The position numbers were made by a program, and so were the translations under genes. DNA of 64,000 nt from Brachycybe producta (taxonomy: Eukaryota; Arthropoda; Diplopoda; Playtdesmida; Andrognathidae). The notes below the pieces were generated by a model that saw nothing but the letters and a program-made list of their open reading frames with translations, ran no database searches and had not been told where the DNA came from. Below, piece after piece: positions 37,700 through 50,224 of the stretch; positions within the stretch are counted from its first letter, which is position 1; the number at the start of each line of letters is the position of its first letter. The DNA lies in NCBI GenBank assembly GCA_036925085.1, contig JAUPFP010000031.1:1302001-1366000 (forward strand). The letters run 5' to 3'.

Positions 37700-39030
37700 A
37701 AAATCGTTGAAAAATGCTGAATGCATTTTTTTTAAAAAATTATGTAAACTTAAATCTTAGCATTAATATATACAACCGAAAAAATTAATTGCAACGCTGG
37801 CTCCACATCAAGCTGACCTACCACTAACAAAACAGAGAACGCAGTGTTTCGAGACAAACTGACAACAATTTTAGAACATTTCTATGACTTTTGTGTTTAG
37901 TTTTTGTCTTGTCAGCAATTTCACAAACAATATTCCAAGTCTCGACTCAAGTCAAAATATCAAAAGGGGTTTTTTGTTTTGTCTACACTGTAATATGCAA
38001 CATTTCGATCGTCACCTCTGTCTGTGCATTTGTGGTCAGTTAAGTATTAAAACAACAACAGAACAGTTGCATAGTTTACGTAAAGACAGCTATAGAAACA
38101 CAAAACAAGCCCCCAATTTGTTTGCAGTGTTGTGTCACAAATTTGTTGTGTGTGTTTGTGTCATGAGTAGGACATAATATACTGCTGACAATTGTGTTTT
38201 CTTTTCAAAAGTCCGCTTTTTCTTGACATTTTTGTTGTGTTTTTGTCTACAGGTTGTTAGAACTAAGTGAAAACTTCACTTGGCTCCGCCCCCGTTATGA
38301 CGACTAGCTGGCAGCTTCTAATTGGCTGGTTATGTAGTCTGACGTTGAAAAGGGCGGAGCATGTGACGTCAGACTTCATAACCAGCCAATTAATTAGAAG
38401 CTGCCAGTCGTCATAACAAGGGCGGAGCTAGCCAACTGAAGTTTTCACCTAATTCTAACAACCTGTTTTTGTCTCGAACTCATGTTGCACTTTTTGTCGT
38501 CTTGATGTGGACCCGGCCCCTTATAAATTTTTATCAATGAAAATCAATATGGAAAAAATAGGCATAATCAACATTTGATATTTGAATTTTTTTAATACTA
38601 GACTAGATAAATGTATGGTAAGCTCAGAACTAAGACTCAAAACAAAAACACTAATCAAAACCAGTTTCTGTACTTCTTCATTATCACAAATGAGTTGCTA
38701 TTTTGATCGAGTCATAATTGTGGAGCCTTGAATTTTAATAACAATTTCAAATTAAATTGCAAAGTAAATAGTTTGTTCCAATGTGAACTTAAGATAACCA
38801 ATGGAACAACCCACACACCCCATTTAATAATAATAATTTTTATCTTTTTACACTGATCTTGTTTGTGAGGCTACCAATTGAAAAGAAGCTTTTTCAAAAC
38901 AAGAACTTTTATATTTGTAACTCCAAACACGACAATTGTGTCATATATAAAGGATTCCGTAAATTCAGTACGGTATTAAGTAGCTCAATTTCAGCTTTCC
39001 TGCAACTGAAGCTAAATATCCTGTTTCGAA
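37700..39030. other. Upstream region of gene 5
   Basis: Parallels 43800-45574 before gene 6 over most of its length. Differences are the ACAGG MITE here (38249-38466) and the hAT-like element there. The last 300 bp before exon 1 look identical in both. No separate gene. Confidence 0.55.
38249..38466. mobile_element. ACAGG-type MITE with 8-bp target duplication and empty site
   Basis: Ends ACAGGTTGTTAGAA / TTCTAACAACCTGT; TTTTGTCT at 38241-38248 and 38467-38474. The homologous place before gene 6 (about 45013-45022) reads GTTTTTGTCTCG without insertion. Interior has GGCTCCGCCC, TTCTAATTGGCTGG and inverses. Confidence 0.8.
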
Positions 39031-42000
39031 ATGGACATCAGTTTCGTAAATATTCTAACATGGATCCTCGTGTTCTTTGTTGCTTTACTTTTCGCATTGC
39101 ACTTGTAAGTACAACACCTACTACAGTCGTCTCACTGTTAGCTGTAAGCTTGTGACGTCAGAAGAAAGGCTGACCAAGATGTTTCACTTGTGTCATTTTG
39201 CCTCATAAAAACCATTCTGAACAGTTTAATTTTTTATCATTTTTCTAGCCGACAAAACGACTCAAAAAAAAATTCTTGATCAACCCATCAGACGTCACTG
39301 TTGATAACATTTCTCTAAAATCGGTTTCTTTCAATTTCTATTGAAGGTATATATCAAGGCGTTTTGGTACATTGGAAGCATTAGGAATACCCTGCCAGAA
39401 ACCCTGGCCCTTCCTCGGAAATACAGCTTCAGAGCTGTTTTCGGTAATTATTATTTATTTCTAATTGATAATTACAATCCAATTATCCATTCGTAATTGA
39501 ATATTCATTTATTTTAACAAAATAGTTACTGCACGAACATGATGTGAAATTGTACAAAAAATACGGTCGAATTTATGGGTAAAAATTAACTCTTAAACAA
39601 TTAAGTTATTCTTTAAATTTGAAATTTACTTCCGTTCGCAGTCATTACGAAGGTAAACATCCGACCATAAGAATTGGTGATCCGGAAATATTACGAGAAA
39701 TTCTCGTTAAACAGTTTCCAAATTTTGCCGATCGGAGGGTAATTTTACATTAATTAATAAATTAAATTACTTGACTGAGTTGACTTACAAACCGATTAAT
39801 GTTTCACACTATTGCGCAGCATGTAGATTTTTTTTTGGACAAAGTCTTCATGAGATTTGTTAGTTTGATGAGAGGCGAAGAATGGAAACAAACACGGAAC
39901 GTACTAACTCCAGCTTTTACGAGCGGAAAACTCAGACAAGTAGAATATCGAATACTAAAATATGAAATCACCATGTTTTTCTAAAATAATTTTTTTTTTT
40001 TTTTCAGATGACGCCTTTGATTGAGAAATGTTCGACCCATTTGATCAAACTCGTAGAAGAGAAGAGCGAAACTGGAGAAAGCATTGAAGCAAAACAGTAA
40101 CTTTGTGATTCCGTTCGCAATTAAAAACGACAACTAAATTTAAACCGTAATTTTTTTTTCAAATTGTCCGCAGAGTATTTTCTACTTATCTCACCGACGT
40201 CATTGCGTCGTGCGCATTCGGACTCGACATGAACGTTCAAGTAAAAGATGGAGAGAAATTCTCCAAATATACTAAACAATTGGCAGCTTCACAGTCCTTA
40301 ATTATTTTCATCATCATAAGTAAGAGTTGTGTTTAAAAGAAATACAAGAAGAATTTTCTAAAGCTAAGTATACACTAGCTGTGACTGTTTGCAAACAATT
40401 TACAAGCAGCTAGTTTGCAAACAGAAGTGTCCTAGTGTGAATTTAGCGTAACAATTCAAATAATCAATAATTATTCCTTATAGTGAATTTGCCTTCGTTC
40501 CTGATGAAATGGGTTTTCTTTCCCTTAATGAACCGAGTTTTTCATGGACTCGAATTTTTCAAGAAAATTGCTTCCGATGTTATTAAAATACGGCTAACCA
40601 AAAATGAAGTAAATGAGTAATTTCACAATTTCAAGAACTGTTGGACTGTAACTTCATAAATACTTAAATATATAAAGAAATGCAAAGGTAGAATTCTAAG
40701 GAATACCTTTTAACATATATTTCACTAAGTGAGTGCACTGTCGCCATTGTGTCGTTATGCCTAAAAGAGCTTTATGAGTACAGTTTGCCAGTTTGTCATG
40801 TCTAATCCAGAGGTCATCCATAATTTTGTGGAACGAATCCAACCCGGCCATAGTTTCGAGACCTCTGGTATATACATGGTACTCGAGAAATTAATTCTTC
40901 ATTTCAAAATGTAGAGAAGAAATGACTTTTTGCAAATAATGTTGGATTGCCTTAAAGAGGAAGAAGACAAAACCGACAAAAGCAAACAGAGTTCCGAAAC
41001 CCAAGACGAAACCAAGGGATACCATAAACTTACCCCGAAGAAAAGCAAGTGTGCATAGAACAAATTCTAGATCAGAAGGATCGAACTTTACTAAATGTGA
41101 TTTTGCCCTCATTTTGTAGTATTGACAGTGGACGACGTCACAGCTAATGCACTGCTCTTTCTGTTTGCCGGATTTGAAACTACGTCGACAACTTTAGCGT
41201 TTGTTGCATATGCTCTCGCAACCAATCAGGAATGTCAAGACAAACTACTAGAAGAAATCGACACTGTTTTACAAAAAAATGAGGCATACACCAACTCAAA
41301 ATTTTAAAAAGGCTATTTTTCTTTAGTTTTTTAATAAACTCATGGTTTTAATTTCAAAGGGTAAACTGAATTACGATGTTGTGGCTCAAATGCAGTATAT
41401 GGAAATGGTTATCATGGAAACACTTCGTATTTATCCACCGTTAGTCAGGTAAGACTTCGACTTTCTATACTTTTATGAAATTCTCAAGTCACTTTCTACA
41501 TCTACTTCAGAATCGATCGTCAGTGTTTGGTAACAACTAAAATCAAAGACCTCGTCATTCCAAAGGATGCTGTCGTAATAATACCAGTTTATGCAATGCA
41601 CCACGACGAAGAATTCTATCCAGAACCTGACAAATTTGATCCTGAAAGGTAACTAGAAAAATAACTACAGAAACAACCTTAAAAACACGAAATACTTTCT
41701 CGAACAGATTCAGTCCCGAAAATAAAGATCAGAGAAACGAATATACTTTCTTCGGGTTCGGTATTGGACCGCGAAACTGTATCGGAATGAGATTCGCCTT
41801 GATGGAATTGAAACTCACCTTAACTTATGTTCTGAAGAACCATCGATTCATTTGTGGCCCCAAAACACAGGTATTCGGCCTAATCTATGTTGGTCTTCAA
41901 CAATGTTTTCATATTAATAGTTATATTTAAACTTAATACCTGTTCTCAGATACCACTGAAATTCATGAAGGGCTGTCCTTCTCTCATCACCAAAGACGGT

Positions 42001-42039
42001 GTTCACCTCTGCGTAGAAAAACGTAGCACCACTACATAA
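39031..42039 (+). CDS. Cytochrome P450, CYP3 clan, gene 5 (subfamily B)
   Basis: Paralog of gene 4. Exons: 39031-39104, 39347-39443, 39526-39578, 39642-39738, 39820-39939, 40008-40096, 40174-40319, 40484-40608, 40915-41044, 41120-41283, 41360-41448, 41511-41648, 41708-41870, 41950-42039; 524 codons, no stop. The four-codon difference from gene 4 lies in linker exon 9. I-helix AGFETT 327-332, ExxR 385-388, haem Cys 465 in FGFGIGPRNCIG. GC donors at introns 9 and 10 as in gene 4. Introns 1-4 and exons 1-4 are very close to gene 6, while exon 10 is nearly the same as in gene 4, so the gene looks mosaic. The spare exon at 37267 could serve as an alternative start. Confidence 0.92.
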
Positions 42040-42339
42040 AAAGCTAACTAAACCTAAATTTTGAATGACATCCATAATGCACACCTTATATAAGAAACCT
42101 CATTAAAATTCTGGCTATTCAATTCAACTGAGTACACCTGCAATCAGTGCGAGAGCCAATGTGGCAGAAGGATAATTCCCAATCATAAATGATTGTAATT
42201 TAGATATAAAGTTTAGAAATCATGGAACTGAAATGAAAAAATGACGTTTTCAAGTTTCTCAAACGCTGTTAGAACGCTTCTGCGCTTCAGCTAAACATTT
42301 AGTTGATTTGATACAAAAATATCTAAGAAATAATACAAT
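42040..42339. other. 3' flank of gene 5
   Basis: Homologous to the flank of gene 4 (for example GAGTACACCTGCAATCAGT). No clear AATAAA close to the stop. Nothing else seen. Confidence 0.5.
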
Positions 42340-42989
42340 TGTAAAGTTGCTGCCTTCGTTATCGTGTAGCGTTGTCCAAAGTGTCGTCTGCTAGGGTGAA
42401 GCAGACAATTTTGCAGACAGCTTTTACCTCCAATACCAGCTGAAGTGTCGTCTGCTATGGGAAAGCAGACAATTTTGTACTCTTATAACCTCAGGCAGGC
42501 CCCTTACTAAGACTACCCCTACATTACAAGGTAGTCCTATAGCTTCCTTAGGGGATGGGGAACCGGCTGTCAAAACTTCCTTTCAGCGCAGCCTATGCAA
42601 ATTACCCTTCTCATTCAACCAATGGCATCGACTTCTCTATGACATATTGAAAGAATAAACAAAACCCACGTGTGTCTGTTATCATTTATTGATAGACCTC
42701 AGGTGGAGTTTCCACAATACAGTCAAGTTTACGAGGAAAAGATCGATCTGAGTATAATATCTACGAGGCGGTAAAAAGAACGGCCTCAAAAGAACATGCT
42801 TCTATAAAACCCGTTTAACCCTTAAGCATAATATATATGGCTTTCGTTGCCATAGCAACATCACGGACAAACATTCATTCTTATTTCCAAGAACTAAGGA
42901 GAGGCTAAAGAGAGGAGAGAACAGAGGCAATGACGTCATAGTGTGACGTCATAGGCACTGTTGCCAGGGAAAATGATGGGGTCATCACA
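42340..42989. mobile_element. Solo LTR behind gene 5
   Basis: 650 bp starting TGTAAAGTTGCTGCC and ending GGGTCATCACA, flanked by CAAT at 42336-42339 and 42990-42993. The homologous flank of gene 4 (about 35515-35540) is uninterrupted. An internal TGTCGTCTGCTA...GCAGACAATTTTG block occurs twice; AATAAA is near 42654. Confidence 0.75.
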
Positions 42990-44284
42990 CAATAATCTCG
43001 TAATTTTAGTGATTTAGTATAAAACCTTTATTTTATGACAAAATGAAGCAGAAGTGATGTCAAAATCTATCATATTGTAAATCAAATAATTTTGTACAAA
43101 ATTTCGCCAATTCCATGTCATAATTTTTCATGTTTTTGTTTTTGTTAAAATTTCTCTTATTGTCTGATGCGAGTCATCATTTTGCTCGTTGATGTTTCAA
43201 TTATTTCAATCTACTTTTAAGTATAAATAAATACTGTTTTTTAAACTCAAGATTCATTTGAAACTTGAAGAATAAACAAAGGTGAAAAGACACATTTCAA
43301 AAGAACTATTGTGATGGTGTAGTCACAACTTAATATACTGCGAATGTGACATGCTTAGAGTCCGACTCGCCCTCGCCAAGCCTCCAAGCATGAACTGTTT
43401 TTTGTTTAAGTCTACAAAAGGATTTCTCGTTTAGTCAGTGCCAAATGTGGCTTTCCTCACTTCTGGGGAACTTTGGTCCTCTGAAAAGAAATCCAGATGA
43501 TCCTCTTGTCTTGCTTCAGCCTTGACCTGGAGGGCCAATAGAGGGACTCCGAACGTTTCTGTGGGCCTCTATTGGTGGTGAAATTTCTAGACTAAAGCCA
43601 TTTTTCCTGATGTTATTTCCGTTGTGAAAATAAATATTCAAAACTTGATTTAACTTTATAAAACTGCTCTTTATAAACTTGTGTACTGAATTACATTACA
43701 TAACAGTAAAGCACTTGATTAAACATCAGGTAGTTTCCACTGAGAATTCTAGTATGAACTCTGTACCTTGAAAATCGATTTGAAAATAATCAAATTTTCA
43801 AATTTTGTTTTGTATTAAAAATGTTAAAAAATGCTGAATGCTTTTTTTTTTTAAAAAAAAATTATGTAAACTTAAATCTTAGCATTAATATATCCAACCG
43901 AAATTAATTGCAACGCTGGCTCCACATCAAGCTGACATACGCTAACAAAACAGAAACGCAGTGTTTCGAGACAAATTGACAACAATTCTAGAACATTTCT
44001 ACAACTTTTGTGTTTAGTTTTTGTCTTGTCAGTAGTTTCACAAACAATTCCATGTCTCGATCGGCTGAAGTCGGTAAACATATCAAAAGAGGGATTTTGT
44101 TTTATCTAGACTGTAATATGCAACATTTCGTCACCTCTTGTCTGTTGCAGTGTGGACAGTTAAGTATTAAAAGAATAACCGAACAGTTGCATAGTTTACC
44201 TAGCCAGCCACAGCTATATAAACAAATACAAAATCCAATATTAGTTCGTGTTGTGTGTCACAAATTTATTGTGTGGGTTTGTGT
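42990..44284. other. Intergenic region before gene 6
   Basis: 42994-43300 continues the flank shared with gene 4. 43330-43640 is unique, without motif. From 43800 it parallels the upstream region of gene 5. Confidence 0.45.
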
Positions 44285-44947
44285 CAGTGGCGTAGCTATA
44301 GGCACCCCGCAACTGTGGGGGTGGGAGCGCAGGTGGTTTGGGGGCGCAAAAAACGAAATGAAAGTTATGTATTTTCAAAAATAATTGAATAAATTAAGCA
44401 AGTGATTCCGAATCACACGCTTAATTTATTTAGTTAATTTCGAAAATAAATCGACTTTCATTTAATATTTACTTTTAAAAACTACATACTTGCACCTTCA
44501 TAGAGATCAATGGGCACGGAGGAACAACGGTAGGAATATTCGAAAAAAATTGTAGGAACAGTCGGAAGGTTAGGTTTCGTTAAATTAAGCTCGTTGCAGG
44601 GTGGTTGGGGGCGCAGCCTCCAGTTTTTAAAGAATTATTCTTATTAAATCAAATTAGTCCATTGTTTGACTGTTCCCTAATTTGATTAACAGGAAGAACG
44701 GTCGGAACAATGGACAAATTCGTTTTAATAATTCTTTAAAAAATGGGGGCTGCGCCCCCAGACCCCCTGAAACATGATTAATTTCCTAACCTTCCGACTG
44801 GAACTAATGTTGTTCAAACCTGTTCCGCCGTTCATCAAAATATTACCCCCCCCCCCCCCGGCCTAGTATGGGGGCTATGTGGAGAGGAAGCTAAGGGGCG
44901 CAAAGTTTTAAGTGGCGGGGGCGCAACCAAGCCTAGCTACGCCACTG
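44285..44947. mobile_element. hAT-like MITE with 8-bp target duplication
   Basis: Ends CAGTGGCGTAGCTA / TAGCTACGCCACTG; GTTTGTGT at 44277-44284 and 44948-44955. The empty site is preserved before gene 5 (about 38150-38163, GTGTTTGTGTCATGAG). The interior has nested inverse blocks (GGGGGCGCAGCC at about 44605 against GGGGCTGCGCCCCC at about 44745). No coding sequence; 663 bp. Confidence 0.85.
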
Positions 44948-45329
44948 GTTTGTGTCATGAGTAGGCCCTATACTGCTGACAATTGTGTTTTGTTTTTTCT
45001 TGGCATTTTTGTTGTGTTTTTGTCTCGAACTCATGTTGCACTTTTTGTCGGCTTGATGTGGACCCGGGCCTTAGACATTTTTATCAATGAAAATCAACAT
45101 GGAAAAAATAGGCATTATCAACATTTGATATTTGAAAACTAGATAAATGTCTAACTAAAACAAAAACACTAATCAAAACCAGTTTCTGTACTTCTTCATT
45201 ATCACAAGCAGCAAATGATAAGATTAAAAAAAGGAAATGAGTTGCTATATTTTGAGTCATATTTGTGTAGCCTTGAATTTAACAACAACTTCAAATTAAA
45301 TTGCAAAGTAAACAGTTTGTTCCAATGTG

Positions 45330-45720
45330 AACTTAAGATAACCAATGGAACAACCCACACACCCCATTTAATAATAATAATTTTTATCTTTTTACACTGA
45401 TCTTGTTTGTGAGGCTACCAATTGAAAAGAAGCTTTTTCAAAACAAGAACTTTTATATTTGTAACTCCAAACACGACAATTGTGTCATATATAAAGGATT
45501 CCGTAAATTCAGTACGGTATTAAGTAGCTCAATTTCAGCTTTCCTGCAACTGAAGCTAAATATCCTGTTTCGAAATGGACATCAGTTTCGTAAATATTCT
45601 AACATGGATCCTCGTGTTCTTTGTTGCTTTACTTTTCGCATTGCACTTGTAAGTACAACACCTACTACAGTCGTCTCACTGTTAGCTGTAAGCTTGTGAC
45701 GTCAGAAGAAAGGCTGACCA
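45330..45720 (+). repeat. Promoter, exon 1 and start of intron 1 identical to gene 5
   Basis: This stretch equals 38787-39177 base for base as far as I can read. It includes the 5' block, exon 1 and the first 70 bp of intron 1; beyond it intron 1 differs by a deletion in gene 6. Confidence 0.75.
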
Positions 45721-48203
45721 AGATGTTTCACTTGTGTCATTTTTGCCTCTGTCGATAAAATTTCTCTAAAATCGGTTTCTTTCAATTGCTATTGAAGGTA
45801 TATATCGAGGCGTTTTGGTACATTGGAAGCATTAGGAATACCCTGCCAGAAACCCTGGCCCTTCCTCGGAAATACAGCTTCAGAGCTGTTTTCGGTAATT
45901 ATTATTTATTTCTAATTGATAATTACAATCCAATTATCCATTTGTAATTGAATATTCATTTATTTTAACAAAATAGTTACTGCACGAACATGATGTGAAA
46001 CTGTACAAAAAATACGGTCGAATTTATGGGTAAAAATTAACTCTTTAACAAGTTATTCTTCAATTTGAAATTTACTTTCGTTCGTAGTCATTACGAAGGT
46101 AAGCATCCGACCATAAGAATTGGTGATCCGGAAATATTACGAGAAGTTCTCGTTAAACAGTTTCCAAATTTTGCCGATCGGAGGGTAATTTTACATTAAT
46201 TAATAAATTAAGTTACTTAAGTTACATATCGACTAAGGTTTCACATTTTCGCGCAGCATTTAGAATTATTTAAGGATAAATTCTTGAAGAGATTTATAAC
46301 TTTGATGAGAGGTGAAGAATGGAAACAAACACGGAACGTACTAACTCCAGCTTTTACGAGCGGAAAACTCAGACAAGTAGAATATCGAATACTAAAATAT
46401 GAAATCACCATGTTTTTCTAAAATAATTTTTTTTTTTTTTCAGATGACGCCTTTGATTGAGAAATGTTCGACCCATTTGATCAAACTCGTAGAAGAGAAG
46501 AGCGAAACGGGAGAAAGCATTGAAGCAAAACAGTAACTTTGCGATTCCGTTCGCAATTGAAAACGACAACTATATTTAAACCGTCTTTTTTTTCTTCAAA
46601 TTGTCCGCAGAGTATTTTCTACTTATCTCACCGACGTCATTGCGTCGTGCGCATTCGGACTCGACATGAACGTTCAAGTAAAAGATGGAGAGAAATTCTC
46701 CAAATATACTAAACAATTGGCAGCTTCACAGTCCTTAACTTTTTTCATCATTATAAGTAAGAGTTGTGTTTAAAAGAAATACAAGAACAAAGTTTCCTAG
46801 TGTGTACTTAGCTTTAACCATTCAAATAATCAATTATTTCTTATAGTGAATATGCCTTCGTTCGTAATGAAATGGTTTTTTTTTCCCTTAATGAACCGAT
46901 TTTCTGATGGATTGGAGTTTTTCAAAAAAATTGCTTACAATGTCGTTAAAATACGGCTAACAAAAAATGAAGTAAGTCCTCCATAATTTTGTGGAATGGA
47001 TCCAACCTGGCCGTAGTTTCGAGACCTCTGGTATATACATGATACTCGAGAAATTAATTCTTCATTTCAAAATGTAGAGAAGAAATGACTTTTTGCAAAT
47101 AATGTTGGATTGCCTTAAAGAGGAAGAAGACAAAACTGACAAAAGCAAACAAAGTTCCGAAACCCAAGACGAAACCAAGGGATACCATAAACCTACCTCT
47201 AAGAAAAGCAAGTGTTCATCCAACCAATTCTAGATCAGAAAGAGCAAACCTTACTAAATATGATTTTGCTCTCATTTTTAAAGTATTGACAGTGGACGAT
47301 GTCACAGCTAATGCGGTGCTTTTTCTTATTGCCGGATTCGAAACTACGGCGACAACTTTAGCGTTTGTTGCATACGCTCTCGCAACCAATCAGGAATGTC
47401 AAGACAAACTACTAGATGAAATCGACAAAGTTTTAGAAAAAAATGAAGTATATAAAGCTAAATAAAATTTAAAATTGATAATCAAGCATGTTTCTTTCAA
47501 TTTCAAAGGGAAAAGTGAATCATGATGTTGTGGCTCAAATGCAATATATGGAAATGGTTATCATGGAAACACTTCGTATTTATCCACCGTTACACAGGCA
47601 AGACTTCAAGAACGCCATAGTTACTTGAATTATTGTCATTTGAAATCATTAAACTGTTTCCTCATCTACTTTAGAATCGATCGTCAGTGTTTGGTAACAA
47701 CTAAAATCAAAGACCTCGTCATTCCAAAGGATGCTATCGTAATCATACCAGTTTATGCAATGCACCACGACGAAGAATTCTATCCAGAACCTCACAAATT
47801 TGATCCTGAAAGGTAACTAGAAAAATAACTACAGAAACAACCTATAAAAATTCAAAATACTTTCTCGAACAGATTCAGTCCCGAAAACAAAGATCAGAGA
47901 AACCAATATACTTTCTTCGGATTCGGTATTGGACCACGAAACTGTATCGGAATGAGATTTGCCTTAATGGAATTGAAACTCACCTTAACTTATGTTCTGA
48001 AGAACCATCGATTCATCTGTGGCCCCAATACACAGGTATTAGGCTTAATCTATGTTGCTCCAAACAATGTTTTCATATTAAATGTTACATTAAAACTTAA
48101 TATCTGTTCTCAGATACCCCTGAAATTCATGAAGGGCCGTGTTTCTCTCATGGCCGAAGACGGTGTTCACCTCTATATAGAAAAAAGGAGTATAACTACA
48201 TAA
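45575..48203 (+). CDS. Cytochrome P450, CYP3 clan, gene 6 (subfamily B)
   Basis: Third B paralog and the most compact. Exons: 45575-45648, 45798-45894, 45977-46029, 46088-46184, 46257-46376, 46444-46532, 46611-46756, 46847-46971, 47078-47207, 47284-47447, 47509-47597, 47675-47812, 47873-48035, 48114-48203; 524 codons, no stop. I-helix IAGFETTAT 326-334, ExxR 385-388 (ETLRIYPPLHR), haem loop FGFGIGPRNCIG with Cys 465. Donor of intron 9 is GC, that of intron 10 is GT (GC in genes 4 and 5), and that of intron 11 is GC (CAG|GCAAGA; GT in the others), so donor type has switched among close copies. Intron 9 ends in AAAG. Confidence 0.92.
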
Positions 48204-50224
48204 AAAAGCTACTATCATACTGTAGACAGTAGATACATAGAAAATGAAGGTTATCCACACTGAATTCTAGCAAAGTTTGAGAAAAATGACGTAAGTTTAG
48301 TATGTAGTGTAGAAGTTCTGGATGTAATTTCTCAAGCACAGGACCAGAAATCACCTGAATGAACTCTTTTACATGTCACTGTGACATATACAAATTGTGT
48401 GTGTGTGACGGGAGGGGGGGGGGGGGGGTGAATCAAAGCAATCCATCTACTTAATTAATTACGATTAATTTTCAATCAAATTAATAACAAGGCTTTTTTT
48501 CTAATTTTTTTAAGCGTTCAAATTGGGTACAACAAATTATGGCGGTAAATTAATGTTTCCTTAACTATGATATGTTTATATTGTTATATTGTAATTAAAG
48601 ATGTTAAAAATATTTTTAAAGCGGTTTTCTAAGCGGTTTAGCAATACAAGCAGGCTTCCCTACCGATGTTTGTGGCGCTAACTGACAGGCATCTGGAGAC
48701 AGCTTCAGAATATCTTTGGCGCCACCCTTTTATGAGCGTCATCCATTTCTAATTGGTTTGTAACTAGGTCTAATGTCATATGCTCCGCCCTTTTTAATTT
48801 CTAATTGGTTGATATTTGGTCTGACGCTCATAAAAGGGCGGAGCTAAAGAAATTCTGAAGCTGTCTACAGATGCCTGTTGCTAACAGAGCCTCATAAGGC
48901 ACAAAGTAACTACAATGATAACACTATAGGTGGTGCAAAATTGGCTATTTACCACTCTACTGCGCTGCATACTGGGGTTTACCAAGCAAATAAAACCAGA
49001 CTGAATCAACAAAATTTGTTATACCTGAGGAAATGTTGAATGAAGGTCGCCTGTTAATACATGTATATAGGCCTACTTTATGGTGAATCTTTGCTAAAGT
49101 TTCCTTTTGTTTGATTTTCATGCAAATTGTAAACAATTTGTTTACTAATGTATTATTCAACATTTTGATAACACTAAATGTGTTGGCTAAACTAGCGCCG
49201 AGGAGCTCTACTAGCTCCACTTAGTTCCATGGAATCCATCGAAATCCTACTCTGCGAACAAACAAAAAAATCGTGCAGTTCATGGATAACTGAGCTCTTC
49301 GCATGTCTTTTGTCTTCATGTACTGTGCGTGTGGAATGCACTTAATAAAATTACTGAAATAAGTATAATTTTTAAAAAATAGCTTCAGCTTCAGGAGGTT
49401 CTGTCTGACACCTTCTCATGAGGGTCCTGGTTCCTGATAACCACTGTTGGATACCCTAATCTATATTGCCCTCCCTAATTGGTACTTCTGTCCAGGCCTA
49501 TGTTGCCTACCAAGATATAGTATGCACACTATTGTTTTATGATACATTTTCAAAATTCTCCGCCTCCAAGAATTTTCCGCCCTAGGCGCAGCTGCCTACT
49601 TCGCCTATTGGGAAATCTGCCCCTGAACACACCGGATCAGACAAAACTGTCTTAGTCAAAACTTCGTAGCCATTTTTTCACAGATGGAAAGAAACCACCT
49701 GCACGCCAGATCAGTCATTTTTCTTGGAAAACAACAACAGGACAACTCCGTGTAAACAATACCACGTGGATGTTGAGCTGGATTTGACGGATTTTAACAG
49801 ACCAGTGCATGCCCAGAACAATCTTGTCTTATAACTCATTCACACAAAACGAAGTACAAGGGACTGTCCTGTTTTTGACTAATTGTGACCAATCGACACG
49901 AAAGCTGTTCTTCAAACAAAATGACTAATGCAGTATGCGGTGGCCTCACTTGATCCGATGTATTCAACATATCTGTTCGAGATGGTTTTCCTTCAATTTA
50001 AGACTGATCCGGTACGTTACCTGAAACACACTCAATAAGACATATTGACTGAGGCGTTCCAGACAAAATGTCTGAAGCAAAAGTGTTATGTGTGCCAAGC
50101 AAAATCCCATGGAAATTTGATCAAAAATGACGTATTTTTAGTACTCGCGTATAATATGCACCCGAGATTTAACGGTAAATCGAAAAGTAAAACCTTAGAG
50201 GCTTAGACTATGAATAATAAGTAA
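48204..50224. other. Intergenic region, genes 6 to 7
   Basis: A G-run near 48412-48428, an ACAGG MITE (48685-48878), then about 1.3 kb without recognisable genes. The minus frame 48957-49220 has no known domain. Confidence 0.45.
48685..48878. mobile_element. ACAGG-type MITE
   Basis: Ends ACAGGCATCTGGAGACAGC / GCTGTCTACAGATGCCTGT; interior GCTCCGCCCTTTT and TTCTAATTGG as in sister copies. Flanks GCTAACTG / GCTAACAG suggest a slightly decayed duplication. Confidence 0.65.

Noticed and set aside
38859-39155. 98-codon frame, identical at 45403-45699
   Set aside because: Spans promoter, exon 1 in the wrong frame and intron 1; identity reflects the duplicated upstream block.
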